Below are positions 51,037 through 60,615 of a stretch of DNA of 64,000 nucleotides, piece after piece. The stretch is from Polaromonas sp. (GTDB lineage Bacteria; Pseudomonadota; Gammaproteobacteria; Burkholderiales; Burkholderiaceae_C). The position numbers and the translations under genes are program-made. The stretch covers positions 1 through 64,000 of the forward strand of contig JAAFIP010000001.1 in NCBI GenBank assembly GCA_013297865.1, in the 5' to 3' direction. Below the pieces are notes generated by a model that saw nothing but the letters and a program-made list of their open reading frames with translations, ran no database searches and had not been told where the DNA came from. Numbering within the stretch: the first letter of the stretch is position 1; the number at the start of each line of letters is the position of its first letter.

Positions 51037-51921
51037 TCAGTCAGCCTTGGGCGTGCGCACCACCCAGTACACGCCCAACGCAGTCAGCGCCGTGCCCAGC
51101 ACGGTGGCCAGCGTAATGGCCTCGCTAAACAGCACCCAGGCCATCAGCGCAGTGCACGGCGGCACCAGATAGAGCAAAGAGGTGACCGAGGTGGCTGCGC
51201 CGCGCTGGACCAGGATGTACAGCAGCGAGCTGCCGCCCAGGGTCAGGCCGATCACTGACCAGGCCATGGCGCCGATAAGCTGCGGGTTCCACTGCATGGA
51301 CTCGTGCTCCAGCAAAGCAAAAGGCAAAGCCACCAACAGCGCAGCGCCCAGCTGCACGGCATTGGCAGAGCGCACATCACACGGCGCGACAAAGCGCTTT
51401 TGGTACAGCGTGCCAATCGTAATACCCAGCAATGCCAGCACTGCCATGGTCAGGTTCAGCGCAGTCACCTCGCCATGGCCCAGCTTGGCTGACACCACCA
51501 GCATCAGGCCCACAAAGCCCAGCACCAGCCCGCCCCACTGCTGGCGCGTTACGCGGCCCCCTACGCCCGAGAGCCACACCGCTGTCAACACCGGCTGCAA
51601 GCCCACAATCAGCGCCGACAAGCCCGAGCCCATGCCCAGCTTGATAGCAGACCACACGCCACCCAGGTAACCCGCATGCACCAGCACGCCCACCACTGTC
51701 AGATGCAACCACTGCTTGCGCTCCTTGGGCCAGGCTACGCGCGCCAGCATGATCCACAGCACAAAGCACAGGATCGACAGCGCAAAGCGCATGGCCAGAA
51801 ACTTCATGGGCGGTGCATAGGGCATGCCGTAGCGCGCCACGATAAAGCCGGTGCTCCAGATGAACACAAATACCGCAGGCATCGCCCGCAGCCAGGCGCT
51901 GCGTCGCTCGCTGTCAGTCAT
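51037..51921 (-). CDS. EamA/DMT family transporter
   Basis: 294 aa with ten membrane segments in two EamA halves: residues about 12-140 (VFVFIWSTGFIVARYGMPYAPPMKFLAMRFALS, GLQPVLTAVWLSGV) and 150-290 (WSVIGLTLGGSSLLYILVQRGAATSVTSLLYLVPPCTALMAWVLFSEAIT). Drug/metabolite-type exporter of the inner membrane; substrate unknown. Its start lies 3 bases from the pgsA stop on the same strand, so the two may be co-transcribed. Confidence 0.88.
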   Translation of the reverse strand: MTDSERRSAWLRAMPAVFVFIWSTGFIVARYGMPYAPPMKFLAMRFALSILCFVLWIMLARVAWPKERKQWLHLTVVGVLVHAGYLGGVWSAIKLGMGSGLSALIVGLQPVLTAVWLSGVGGRVTRQQWGGLVLGFVGLMLVVSAKLGHGEVTALNLTMAVLALLGITIGTLYQKRFVAPCDVRSANAVQLGAALLVALPFALLEHESMQWNPQLIGAMAWSVIGLTLGGSSLLYILVQRGAATSVTSLLYLVPPCTALMAWVLFSEAITLATVLGTALTALGVYWVVRTPKAD

Positions 51922-51924
51922 CGG

Positions 51925-52491
51925 CTATTTCACCTTGGCCCGAATTTCAGGCAAGGCTTTCTGCAGGTAGTAAATCATCGACCAGACGGTCAGGATGGCA
52001 GAGATCCAGATCAGCCAGTGGCCCACCAGCGCCGTGTTGATCAGGCCAAACAGATGCCCGTTGTAGAGCAAAAACGGAATGGCCACCATCTGCGCCGTGG
52101 TTTTGAGCTTGCCCAGCATATGCACTGCCACGCTGCCTGAGGCGCCGATGCGGGCCATCCATTCGCGCAGTGCGCTGATGGCGATCTCGCGGCCAATGAT
52201 GATCAGCGCCACAAACACATCAGCGCGTTGCAGGTGCACCAGCACCAGCAATGAGGCGCAAACCAGGAATTTATCGGCCACCGGGTCCAGAAAGGCGCCA
52301 AATGATGAGGCCTGGTCAAGCTTGCGCGCCAGGTAGCCGTCCAACCAATCGGTCAGCGCAAACACCACGAACATGACCGTGGCGATCAGGTTCTGTGTGG
52401 CAATTGGCAGACTGCTATAGAACACCCCCACGATCAGCGGAATCGCAATGATGCGGGTCCAGGTGAGGATCGTGGGAATGGTGAAAAACAT
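51925..52491 (-). CDS. pgsA: Phosphatidylglycerophosphate synthase
   Basis: 188 aa integral membrane enzyme. CDP-alcohol phosphotransferase motif DWLDGYLARKLDQASSFGAFLDPVAD (residues about 43-68) with all metal and CDP ligands. N-terminal FTIPTILTWTRI is typical of PgsA. Transfers phosphatidyl from CDP-diacylglycerol to glycerol-3-phosphate for phosphatidylglycerol synthesis. Neighbouring uvrC is its usual partner, here separated by one lipoprotein gene. Confidence 0.9.
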   Translation of the reverse strand: MFFTIPTILTWTRIIAIPLIVGVFYSSLPIATQNLIATVMFVVFALTDWLDGYLARKLDQASSFGAFLDPVADKFLVCASLLVLVHLQRADVFVALIIIGREIAISALREWMARIGASGSVAVHMLGKLKTTAQMVAIPFLLYNGHLFGLINTALVGHWLIWISAILTVWSMIYYLQKALPEIRAKVK

Positions 52492-52529
52492 GCACTGATT
52501 GTGTCACGCCAGCGCGATAGCCAGTGCGA

Positions 52530-53048
52530 TTAAAGGCTTTCGACAATCGTTCTCAACTGAAACTTGCGTGCATCGTTGTAGAAAAACGTCTCGTTAAACT
52601 CCCAAGGACCAGGCAGATTGCTGACCGGGCCATAGCTGCGCACGCGGCGAACGGCTGCAACAGCCAGATCGTTGGCCTCAGGCCCGACGCTGGAGCGGCG
52701 CATGAAGTTGGTGCTGCGCACGGTGCCATCGCCGTTGAGCGAGACCGTCACCACCACAATGCCATATAGCGGGTCTTGCAGCTTGCCAGTGGAGGTGTTG
52801 CCTACGTTGGCTTGCATGATCAGTTGCGCGGCGCGGCGGCGGTATTCGGCCATGGTGCGCACTGCGGGCAGCGCGCCAGCCGAAGGAGCCGCAGGGGCAG
52901 GCGCAGGGGCCGCAGCAGGTGGCGCGCTAGGCGCAGGTGCGGGCGGCGGTAAGGGAGTACTCTTGCAGCCCGCCAGGATGGCAGCCGCCATCACTGCAGA
53001 CCAGGCCAGATGGATGCGGGAGGCGCGTGGGAAAAACAGCTTATTCAT
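52530..53048 (-). CDS. TonB C-terminal-like lipoprotein
   Basis: 172 aa from the ATG at 53048. Lipoprotein signal with lipobox LAGC (MAAAILAGCKS), then a Pro/Ala-rich linker (PPPAPAPSAPPAAAPAPAPA) and a TonB_C-like domain: YRRRAAQLIMQANV, GIVVVTVSLNGDGTVRSTNFMRRSS, LAVAAVRRVRSYGPVSNLPGPW. Unlike TonB, it is predicted to be a lipoprotein, so it may act at the outer membrane or in the periplasm. It lies between uvrC and pgsA and likely shares the uvrC transcript. Confidence 0.7.
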   Translation of the reverse strand: MNKLFFPRASRIHLAWSAVMAAAILAGCKSTPLPPPAPAPSAPPAAAPAPAPAAPSAGALPAVRTMAEYRRRAAQLIMQANVGNTSTGKLQDPLYGIVVVTVSLNGDGTVRSTNFMRRSSVGPEANDLAVAAVRRVRSYGPVSNLPGPWEFNETFFYNDARKFQLRTIVESL

Positions 53049-53122
53049 GGTGTGTCTCGCTGGTTGTGGTGAACTGAGCACCTATTTTGCATGAAAAATG
53101 CGCCGTAACCGTGACTGTTGTA

Positions 53123-55150
53123 TCAATGCAAAGCGCGGTAGATTTCCTCTGCCAGGTCTTTGGAGATGCCGTCCACCGTGGCAATATCGGCCACCCCGGC
53201 CGCAGCCACACCGCGAATGCCGCCAAAGCGCTGTAATAGCTTGGCGCGCCGCTTGGCCCCCACACCGGGGATGTCTTCCAGCTTGCTGCCGCCCGTGCGC
53301 ACCTTGGCCCGCTGCGCGCGCATGCCGGTGATGGCAAAGCGGTGCGCCTCGTCGCGGATCTGCGCAATCAGCATCAGCGCGGCAGAGTCTTTACCCAGAT
53401 AGACCTTCTCGCGGCCATCGGCAAACACCAGATCCTCCAGGCCCACCTTGCGGCCCTCGCCTTTTTCCACCCCGGCGATCAGGCCCAGGTCCATGCCCAG
53501 CTGGGTAAACACTTCTTTGGCCATATTGACCTGGCCAATACCGCCATCCACCAGCACCAGATCGGGCAACTGCGCGGCCTTGGCCACGCTGGTGCCCTCA
53601 GCCTCTGCCACGCGCAGCGCCTCCACCATCTTGCTGTAGCGCCGTGTTAGCACCTGGCGCATGGCAGCGTAGTCGTCACCCCCGGTGATGCCCTCGATGT
53701 TGTAGCGGCGGTATTCATTACTTTGCATTTTGTGACCGTGAAAAACCACACAGCTGGCCTGCGTGGCCTCGCCTGCCGTGTGGCTGATGTCAAAGCATTC
53801 GATGCGAAAGGCGTCCAGATCGTCCGGTGCCAGGTCCAGTGCCGCCACCAGGGCACGCGTGCGTGCCTGCTGGCTGCCTTCTTCGGCCAGCAGGCGGGCC
53901 AGCTGGATGTCAGCATTTTTCTGCGCCATCTCCAGCCAGATGCGCCGCTGTTCGCGCGGGTTGTGCACGGCGCTGATTTTCACGCCGCTTTGCTCGGTAA
54001 GCAGGGCAATCAGCTCAGCATCCACCTTCTCGCTCACCAGCAGCGTAGGCGGAGGCGGGGTGTCGATATAGTGCTGCGTGATAAAGGCCTCCAGCACCTC
54101 GCTGGCAGGCGCGTCGTCCACATGGGTCGGGAAGTACGGCCGGTCACCCAGATGGCGCCCACCGCGTACCATGGCCAGGTTGACGCAGGCTTTGCCGCCC
54201 TGCACTTTGACCGCCAGAATGTCCACGTCCTTGTCGCTCACGTTGTCCACCGACTGCTGGTGCAGCACCTTGGACAGCGCGCTGATCTGGTTGCGCAGTT
54301 CGGCGGCTTTTTCAAACTCCAGCTTTTCCGCATGGGCCATCATGGCCGCCTCCAGCTCCTGCAGGATGGCCTGGGTCTCGCCGCGCAGAAAGCGCTCGGC
54401 ATTGCGCGTGTCCTGGGCGTAGTCGGTGTCGCTGACATGGCCCACACAGGGGCCCGAGCAGCGCTTGATCTGGTACAGCAGGCAGGGCCGCGTGCGGTTG
54501 GCAAACACGGTGTCCTCACAGGTGCGCAGGCGAAAGACTTTCTGTAGCAGTTGGATCGTCTCCTTCACCGCCCAGGCGCTGGGGTATGGGCCGAAATAGC
54601 GGTGCTTTTTTTCTACAGCACCGCGGTAGTAGGCAATGCGCGGGAAGCTGGTGGCGCTGATGGAGGATCTGCTTGCTATATTTTCAATAGCTGCCCCCGC
54701 GACATTCTGTTGGGCTAGCGCCTGATTTTGCTTATATTCCCGGGTGCTGGGCTGCTGCCCGGTCATCTTCAGGTACGGGTAGCTCTTGTCGTCGCGAAAC
54801 AGGATGTTAAAGCGCGGGTTCAGCGTCTTGATCAGGTTGTTTTCCAACAGCAGCGCCTCGGCTTCAGAGCGCACCACCGTGGTCTCCATGCGCACAATCT
54901 TGCTGACCATATGGCCAATGCGGGTGCCGCCATGGCTCTTCTGGAAGTAGTTGGATACCCGTTTTTTCAGGTTTTTGGCCTTGCCGACATACAGCAGTGC
55001 GTCGTCGGCATCAAAGTAGCGGTACACACCAGGCAAGCCCGGCAAAGCCGCCACTTCAGCCAGCAGTTCGCTGGAGTGGGCCGCTGTCTGCGCCCCGTTA
55101 GGGTCAGCAGCATCGTCGGCTGAAGGGGCTGTGGCGTGGGGTTCGGACAT
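53123..55150 (-). CDS. uvrC: Excinuclease ABC subunit C with repeat-derived insertion
   Basis: 675 aa from the ATG at 55150. Nucleotide excision repair endonuclease. GIY-YIG domain at residues 35-110 ([20 protein letters not shown]), Cys-rich region [25 protein letters not shown], UvrB-binding UVR helix pair ([17 protein letters not shown]), RNase H-like C-terminal nuclease ([20 protein letters not shown]) and helix-hairpin-helix end ([21 protein letters not shown]). Residues about 132-167, between YPYLKMTG and [10 protein letters not shown], are extra; relatives I recall run straight from TGH to FPR. The middle of this insert ([14 protein letters not shown]) comes from the dispersed repeat. 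Confidence 0.92.
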   Translation of the reverse strand: MSEPHATAPSADDAADPNGAQTAAHSSELLAEVAALPGLPGVYRYFDADDALLYVGKAKNLKKRVSNYFQKSHGGTRIGHMVSKIVRMETTVVRSEAEALLLENNLIKTLNPRFNILFRDDKSYPYLKMTGQQPSTREYKQNQALAQQNVAGAAIENIASRSSISATSFPRIAYYRGAVEKKHRYFGPYPSAWAVKETIQLLQKVFRLRTCEDTVFANRTRPCLLYQIKRCSGPCVGHVSDTDYAQDTRNAERFLRGETQAILQELEAAMMAHAEKLEFEKAAELRNQISALSKVLHQQSVDNVSDKDVDILAVKVQGGKACVNLAMVRGGRHLGDRPYFPTHVDDAPASEVLEAFITQHYIDTPPPPTLLVSEKVDAELIALLTEQSGVKISAVHNPREQRRIWLEMAQKNADIQLARLLAEEGSQQARTRALVAALDLAPDDLDAFRIECFDISHTAGEATQASCVVFHGHKMQSNEYRRYNIEGITGGDDYAAMRQVLTRRYSKMVEALRVAEAEGTSVAKAAQLPDLVLVDGGIGQVNMAKEVFTQLGMDLGLIAGVEKGEGRKVGLEDLVFADGREKVYLGKDSAALMLIAQIRDEAHRFAITGMRAQRAKVRTGGSKLEDIPGVGAKRRAKLLQRFGGIRGVAAAGVADIATVDGISKDLAEEIYRALH
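54687..54713 (+). repeat. Dispersed repeat core inside uvrC
   Basis: Plus strand ATAGCTGCCCCCGCGACATT then CTGTTGG. In the uvrC frame (minus strand) the consensus TAG is CAG, so the frame stays open and encodes [12 protein letters not shown]. Confidence 0.88.
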
Positions 55151-55207
55151 GGCTGTATTTTGCCTTGTTGTGCCGCACAAGCTGAACGCAGCGGCACAAT
55201 ACAGCCC

Positions 55208-56344
55208 ATGTCAGCAGCGCGCACCTGGGATTTGTTTTGCAAGGTTATCGATAACTATGGGGATATCGGCGTCTGCTGGCGCCTGGCCTGCGAGCTGGCT
55301 GCACGTGGCCAACAAGTGCGCCTGTGGGTAGACGATGCATCGGCGCTGGCCTGGATGGCGCCGCAGGGCTGCCCGGGCGTGCAACTGCGCGCGTGGACTG
55401 CCACTTCGCCACAGCTGGGCAGCGACCTGCCCGGCGAAGTGCTGGTAGAGGCCTTTGGCTGCGATATCGACCCGGCCTGGGCAGCCTCCGCACCACGCCC
55501 CCCCGTGTGGATCAATCTGGAATATCTGAGCGCCGAGCCTTACGTATTGCGCAGCCATGGCCTGTCTTCACCCCTGCTCAGCGGGCCTGCCGCTGGCATG
55601 GCTAAGCAGTTTTTCTACCCCGGCTTTGAGCTTGGCACCGGCGGGCTTCTGCGCGAGGCTGATCTGATGCAAAGCCAGGCGCGCTTTGATGCGAACAGCT
55701 GGCTGACAGCGCAGGGGCTGCACGATACCGACGCCGCGCCTTTCGACCAGACCATCAGCCTGTTTTGCTACGAGCCCCCTGCTCTGGGCGAATGGCTTGC
55801 GCAGCTGGCGCGCGGCCCGCTGCGCACGCGCCTGCTTGTGACGGCCGGGCGCGCCGCGGCGGCTGTGCAGGCCTGCTTAGAGCAGCATTTTATGCATCAA
55901 AAAGGCCTGCAGACCAATAGAATATCGCGGGAGCAGCTATCAATATCAGAGCATCTGACACTCCATTACCTGCCGCCACTGACCCAGCAAAACTACGACC
56001 ATCTGCTGTGGAGCTGCGACTTCAACTGCGTGCGCGGTGAAGACAGCCTAGTGCGTGCGCTATGGGCTGGCAAGCCCTTCGTCTGGCATATTTACCCGCA
56101 GTCCGATGGCGCGCATGCCGCCAAGCTGGAAGCGTTTTTGCAGCGCATCGGTGCGGACGCACCGTTGCACAGTTTTCACCAGGTATGGAACGGCCTGTCA
56201 GCCGCGCCTTTGCCCCCCATGCAGACACAGCCATGGCAGCGCGTTGCCACAGCCGCCCGTGCCAGCCTGCTCACGCAAACCGACCTGACCAGCCAGCTGT
56301 TGGCGATGGTGCATCAAAAATTGAACATTTCTGGCGGCGTTTAA
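55208..56344 (+). CDS. earP: EF-P arginine rhamnosyltransferase EarP with repeat insertion
   Basis: 378 aa from the ATG at 55208 ([19 protein letters not shown]). GT-B glycosyltransferase that rhamnosylates Arg32 of EF-P with dTDP-rhamnose. Family marks are [52 protein letters not shown] and near the end [28 protein letters not shown] with the active-site Asp/Glu. Residues about 230-248 ([19 protein letters not shown]) are translated from the dispersed repeat, just before [15 protein letters not shown]. The EF-P target gene with Arg32 lies 2.9 kb downstream on the same strand. Confidence 0.9.
   Translation: MSAARTWDLFCKVIDNYGDIGVCWRLACELAARGQQVRLWVDDASALAWMAPQGCPGVQLRAWTATSPQLGSDLPGEVLVEAFGCDIDPAWAASAPRPPVWINLEYLSAEPYVLRSHGLSSPLLSGPAAGMAKQFFYPGFELGTGGLLREADLMQSQARFDANSWLTAQGLHDTDAAPFDQTISLFCYEPPALGEWLAQLARGPLRTRLLVTAGRAAAAVQACLEQHFMHQKGLQTNRISREQLSISEHLTLHYLPPLTQQNYDHLLWSCDFNCVRGEDSLVRALWAGKPFVWHIYPQSDGAHAAKLEAFLQRIGADAPLHSFHQVWNGLSAAPLPPMQTQPWQRVATAARASLLTQTDLTSQLLAMVHQKLNISGGV
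55914..55940 (-). repeat. Dispersed repeat core inside earP
   Basis: Plus strand CCAATAGAATATCGCGGGAG then CAGCTAT, identical to consensus. Translated in a frame not used elsewhere ([10 protein letters not shown]). Confidence 0.9.
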
Positions 56345-56450
56345 ACCACCGCCGTGCGCATTAGTAGCGAAAAAACGTATTTTTTACGCAATTCAATACG
56401 GTTTTACGCGACAATACGTGTACTAATTTAGTTCATATTACTCCACCAAC

Positions 56451-59066
56451 ATGATGAATCACTTTGAGCGCGCAGCACTAGTGCTGGCGGCCCTGCTGGG
56501 CTTTTGCGCAGCGCCCGTGTGGGCCCAAACAGCCTCCTGCAGTGCCCCCGGCAAAGACGGCCCCACCTTTTCTGCACCGTCCTACTACCCAGGCAACGCC
56601 AGCGCCGTCGCGGGCAGCACGGTCATCACTCTCGGAGCCATCCGCGCAGCGGGCGGCACCAACCTGCCCGCCAACAGCGGCACCCCCGGTACCACAGCGC
56701 TGACCCCTGGCGATCTGGTGATGATCATCCAGATGCAGGACGCCCAATACAACAACGGCGACAGCGTGGCCTACGGCGACGGCAGCACCGGGCGCGGCTG
56801 GACCAACCTCAACAGCAGCGGCCGCTACGAGTTTCGCCGTGTGGTGGCTTTCAACGCGGGCACGGGTGCCCTCACCATCGACCAGGGCTTGAGCGCCAGC
56901 TACACCCGTGCTGCGCCATCGGCTGGCACAGGCACCGCTGAAAACGGCAACCGCCGCTTCCAGGTCATCCGCGTGCCACAGTTTTCCACCCTCACCATGC
57001 CTGCGGGCACCACCTCGCCCCCCGCCTGGAACGGCGAGACCGGCGGCGTATGGGTGATTGACGTGGCAGGCAACCTCAACATGAACGGCGCGACCATTGA
57101 CGCCTCGGCACTGGGCTTTCGCGGCGCTGGCGGCTGGCCCAACTATCCCATCATCGCCAACATCACCAGCTATGTGAACACCCGGACCTTTGAAACCACG
57201 GTCAACCCCTACTGCTCCACCAACTACGACGCGATCACTACCACAGTCGGTGTCTATGCCAACAGCGGCGCTGCCAAAGGCGAAGGCATTGCAGGCACGC
57301 CGCGCCTGGTGCGCCGCCAGGCCACCACCGATAGCGGCACCTACGAAACACCATTTTCTTACCAAGATCTGGGCGCTGGTAGCGTCGGCTATGCGAATGG
57401 CGGCTTTCTCTCGCGCGGAGCACCCGGCAACGCAGGTGGTGGCGGCACGCAGCACAACGCAGGCGGCGGTGGCGGCTCCAACGTAGGCCTCGGCGGTATC
57501 GGCGGCTTTAGCTTTGCGTTCTACAGCGCCACCAATACCGGTGCTACTTGCGTTACGCTCACGACCAGCTTTTTTGCTTGCGGCGGTGATGGCGCGCGCA
57601 ATATGGGCGGGCTAGGCGGCGGCACGCTGCCTGCATCAATCAATAACCTCATCATGGGCGGCGGCGGCGGCGCAGGCGACAACAACAATGCCTGCGACAA
57701 CCCCGCAGTACCGCAGGCCGCAGGCGGCAACGGCGGCGGCATCATATTTATCCGCGCCGGGACCATTTCAGGCTCTGGCACGCTGCTAGCCAACGGCCAA
57801 AATGCCCTACCCGGCGGCCGCGATGCGGCAGGTGGCGGCGGCGCAGGGGGCACCGTGGTCGTGCTCACCAGCACCAACAGCCCGGCCCTGACCATCCAAT
57901 CCAACGGTGGCGAAGGCGGCAACACCGCCTACAGCGGCTCAGGCGGTGTGCCTGGCGTGCCCTTGCGCGCCGGTGAAACCCAAGGCACTGGCGGCGGCGG
58001 CGGCGGCGGCGCTGTGGTGCGCTCGTCCAACATTCCCGCGGTAGGCGGTTTTACCTCGGTCGCTTTCGCCGGCGGCGCAGGGGGTCGCGTCTTCCCGGTC
58101 AACGGCAACACCACCATTTTCAACGCCTACGGCGCTGGCGCTGGCGGCGGCACAGCGGCCAGTGTGCCTTTTGTGCCCACCTCGCAAAACCTTGCGGCCA
58201 ACTGCCTGCCCCAGCTGCAGGTCAACAAAGTCACCACCACCCCAGTAGTAGCCTTTCCTGATAACACCACGGCGCAGTATGTGATCTCCATTGCCAACAC
58301 CGGCCCCGGCACAGCAGCAGGCGTGGCCCTGAGCGACACCCTGCCCGTGCCCTTCCAGTACAACGCCAGCGCCATTGGCCTGACCTATGCAGGCACCATA
58401 CCGCAAGGCCCGGCCAGCCCCACCACCGGCGCAGGCACGCAGAACTTTACCGTCGGCACGGCAGGCAGCAACACCACCACCAACTCCTTCCTGCTGCCGC
58501 CCAACACCACGGTCACGTTCACTGTCACGGTCGCCATCAACGGCAACGGCCAGACACCGACGCTGAACTTTGCCAACCAGAACTCTGCTGCGGTCAACTA
58601 CTCCGACCCTTTCCGCACTACCACCTCCACCATCACGCCGGGCGCACCCTATGCTGGCTCCACCACCGTAGCTGGCGGCACCAACTACGCCTCGGGCAGC
58701 TCCACCCAGGAAGACGTGCGCGTGCTGGGCAGCGTGAACCTGCAGATCACCAAGACCGATGGCGTGGGCACCGTCACCGCGGGCGGCACCACGTCGTATA
58801 CCGTCACCATTGCCAACGTGGGCTCGTTCCCGGCGGCCAGCACCACCTTTACTGACCCCGTTGCCGCAGGCCTGAGCTGCACCGCCGTGACCTGCAGCGT
58901 GCCCGCAGGCTCCACCGCAGTGTGCCCCGCACCTGCCAACACCACCATCGCCCTGATGCAGGGCGCGGGCATCGTCATCCCCAACCTGCCGACGTCCACC
59001 GGCTCGCCGCCCAACAACCGGCTGTTCTTCACGGTCAACTGCAACGTGACAGCCAGCGGACAGTAG
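56451..59066 (+). CDS. Large Gly-rich surface-type protein with DUF11 repeats
   Basis: 871 aa. Signal peptide MMNHFERAALVLAALLGFCA with cleavage at VWA-QT. Residues about 30-300 form a beta-rich domain (GDLVMIIQMQDAQYNNGDSVAYGDG; GVWVIDVAGNLNMNGATIDAS). Residues about 320-560 are Gly-rich with loops such as GGGGGSNVGLGGIGG, like beta-helical glycine-rich surface proteins. Two DUF11 domains follow (LQVNKVTTTPVVAFPDNTTAQY...IANTGPGTAAGVALSDTLP and LQITKTDGVGTVTAGGTTSYTVTIANVG). No membrane anchor or autotransporter barrel is seen. It probably is secreted or cell-surface; function unknown. It splits earP from efp. Confidence 0.7.
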   Translation: MMNHFERAALVLAALLGFCAAPVWAQTASCSAPGKDGPTFSAPSYYPGNASAVAGSTVITLGAIRAAGGTNLPANSGTPGTTALTPGDLVMIIQMQDAQYNNGDSVAYGDGSTGRGWTNLNSSGRYEFRRVVAFNAGTGALTIDQGLSASYTRAAPSAGTGTAENGNRRFQVIRVPQFSTLTMPAGTTSPPAWNGETGGVWVIDVAGNLNMNGATIDASALGFRGAGGWPNYPIIANITSYVNTRTFETTVNPYCSTNYDAITTTVGVYANSGAAKGEGIAGTPRLVRRQATTDSGTYETPFSYQDLGAGSVGYANGGFLSRGAPGNAGGGGTQHNAGGGGGSNVGLGGIGGFSFAFYSATNTGATCVTLTTSFFACGGDGARNMGGLGGGTLPASINNLIMGGGGGAGDNNNACDNPAVPQAAGGNGGGIIFIRAGTISGSGTLLANGQNALPGGRDAAGGGGAGGTVVVLTSTNSPALTIQSNGGEGGNTAYSGSGGVPGVPLRAGETQGTGGGGGGGAVVRSSNIPAVGGFTSVAFAGGAGGRVFPVNGNTTIFNAYGAGAGGGTAASVPFVPTSQNLAANCLPQLQVNKVTTTPVVAFPDNTTAQYVISIANTGPGTAAGVALSDTLPVPFQYNASAIGLTYAGTIPQGPASPTTGAGTQNFTVGTAGSNTTTNSFLLPPNTTVTFTVTVAINGNGQTPTLNFANQNSAAVNYSDPFRTTTSTITPGAPYAGSTTVAGGTNYASGSSTQEDVRVLGSVNLQITKTDGVGTVTAGGTTSYTVTIANVGSFPAASTTFTDPVAAGLSCTAVTCSVPAGSTAVCPAPANTTIALMQGAGIVIPNLPTSTGSPPNNRLFFTVNCNVTASGQ

Positions 59067-59086
59067 CCAGCTTATCCATCTGCTCC

Positions 59087-59125
59087 AGGCCCGGCTTGTT
59101 TGCAACAGGCCGGGCCTTGATTTTG
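59087..59125 (+). terminator. Terminator after the DUF11 protein gene
   Basis: Stem AGGCCCGGC with GCCGGGCCT around a 13-base loop, followed by TGATTTTGG. GC-rich stem with a short T stretch, 20 bases past the stop codon. Confidence 0.6.
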
Positions 59126-59270
59126 GCGTGCATAGGCTTTCGTAACAGGCCCAAAACAGGCTAAAATCGTAGGCTTTGCGCAGATACCCTGCGCTTTCCC
59201 CGCAGCAAGCATCCGCAAGACAGCCACCAGGCTGATCGGGTTTGCAGCACAGCTTGAAGAAGGCTTATCC

Positions 59271-59825
59271 ATGAATATTGCACAAGAAATCCGCGCCGGT
59301 AACGTGATCATGCACGGCAAAGACCCTATGGTCGTTCTGAAAACCGAATACAGCCGTGGCGGCCGCAACAGCGCCACCGTGCGCATGAAGCTCAAGAGCC
59401 TGATTGCCAACTTCGGTACCGAAGTGGTGTTCAAGGCCGACGACAAGATGGAAAAGATCATTCTGGACAAGAAAGAATGCACCTACAGCTATTTTGCCGA
59501 CCCGATGTACATCTGCATGGACTCTGAGTACAACCAGTACGAAGTCGAAGCCGAAAACATGGGTGACGCACTGAACTACCTGGAAGACGGCATGACACTG
59601 GAAGTGGTGTTCTACGACGGCAAGGCCATCTCGGTTGAGCTGCCCACCAGCGTGGAGCGCGAGATCACCTGGACCGAGCCCGCTGTCAAGGGCGACACCT
59701 CAGGCAAAGTGCTCAAGCCTGCCAAAATCGCCACCGGTTTTGAAATCGGCGTGCCGATCTTTGTGGCCCAGGGCGACAAGGTCGAGATCGACACCCGCAC
59801 TGGCGAATACCGCAAGCGCGTGTAA
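59271..59825 (+). CDS. efp: Elongation factor P, Arg32 type
   Basis: 184 aa, family length. KOW-like N-terminal domain, S1-like domains II and III. The modified loop reads [16 protein letters not shown] with Arg at position 32, the residue rhamnosylated by EarP, rather than the lysine used by EpmA. Relieves ribosome stalling at polyproline. earP lies upstream on the same strand, so writer and target are both present. Ends with a strong terminator. Confidence 0.95.
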   Translation: MNIAQEIRAGNVIMHGKDPMVVLKTEYSRGGRNSATVRMKLKSLIANFGTEVVFKADDKMEKIILDKKECTYSYFADPMYICMDSEYNQYEVEAENMGDALNYLEDGMTLEVVFYDGKAISVELPTSVEREITWTEPAVKGDTSGKVLKPAKIATGFEIGVPIFVAQGDKVEIDTRTGEYRKRV

Positions 59826-59843
59826 ACTTTTTAATTCATTGAC

Positions 59844-59869
59844 AAAAAGGCTCCTCTCGGAGCCTTTTT
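59844..59869 (+). terminator. efp terminator
   Basis: Perfect 11 bp stem AAAAAGGCTCC with GGAGCCTTTTT, TCTC loop, immediately after efp. Symmetric, so it could also serve the convergent gene at 59908. Confidence 0.88.
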
Positions 59870-59907
59870 CACGTGACGCTTTTGTCACCAAGCCCGCAGC
59901 CTGCGCG

Positions 59908-60480
59908 CTATTTGTTCTGCCGCATCAGTGCCAGCAGCTCCCTCACGTCGCCCTCGTTGTCCATCGTCAACACCTCGGTCAGTGGCCCGCCCATCTGCGC
60001 CAAAGGCTGTTTGGCATGCAGCGTAATCTCGATTTTGCGGGGGTGGTCGATGCTCTCCTGCAGCATGGCAATGCCCGCCACGGGCAGCTTGACGCGCTCC
60101 ATCGTGCTGCCAAACAGGCGACCTTTGCGCTTGCCGCTCAGGCGCAACATATCGCCCTGGTAGCGCAATTCACCCTTGCCAATAAAGCCCCAGGCCCCTG
60201 CGCGATGCCATTGGCCCCCAAAGTCCACTCCAAACGTGGGCCATAAACCCGATGCCGTCGCTCCCACCTGCGGATTCACGCGCTCGTCGTCGGCCATTTC
60301 AAAGCGGTCCATCATCAGCTGCGCCACCGTCATGGCCAGGCCATCGCTGCGCAAGAGCTGGGTTTGGTTATCCAGCAGCTTCTTGATGCGCATGCCCACA
60401 ATCGTGCGGCGGTCAAACGGGCCCACCAACTGCCCGGGCAGAACAATTTGGTAGCGGTGGCGAGAATTTGGAGGCATCAA
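59908..60480 (-). CDS. Unknown cytoplasmic protein, convergent to efp
   Basis: Up to 190 aa. Starts MMPPNSRHRYQIVLPGQLVG. Not recognised. The N-terminal 50 residues (LPGQLVGPFDRRTIVGMRIKKLLDNQTQLLRSDG) look like a short GYF- or DUF4339-type segment seen in some membrane-associated proteins. The rest (GELRYQGDMLRLSGKRKGRLFGSTMERVKLPVAGI, PRKIEITLHAKQPLAQMG) has a PH-domain-like strand pattern ending in a helix (REGDVRELLALM-like). No signal peptide. Function unknown. Confidence 0.5.
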   Translation of the reverse strand: MMPPNSRHRYQIVLPGQLVGPFDRRTIVGMRIKKLLDNQTQLLRSDGLAMTVAQLMMDRFEMADDERVNPQVGATASGLWPTFGVDFGGQWHRAGAWGFIGKGELRYQGDMLRLSGKRKGRLFGSTMERVKLPVAGIAMLQESIDHPRKIEITLHAKQPLAQMGGPLTEVLTMDNEGDVRELLALMRQNK

Positions 60481-60615
60481 ATCAGAAGAAAGTGAGTAAT
60501 TGTTTCAATATGCATCCTGTTACTGCAAAAGCTGTGCCGCCATTTCGTTATGGATATACAAGGTCTCTGCGCGTGCTGTGCCGTCCTTGAAGGGGCCAGA
60601 CTCTAAAATCGATCA

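Noticed and set aside
56345-56450. Repeated ACGnnTTTTACGC-like bases before the DUF11 gene as a regulator array
   Set aside because: Only two imperfect repeats in an AT-rich leader; too weak to call a binding array.
57939-59105. 388-codon minus-strand frame opposite the DUF11 protein
   Set aside because: Gly/Ala/Arg low-complexity shadow of the Gly-rich and DUF11 coding sequence; no domain pattern or ribosome site.
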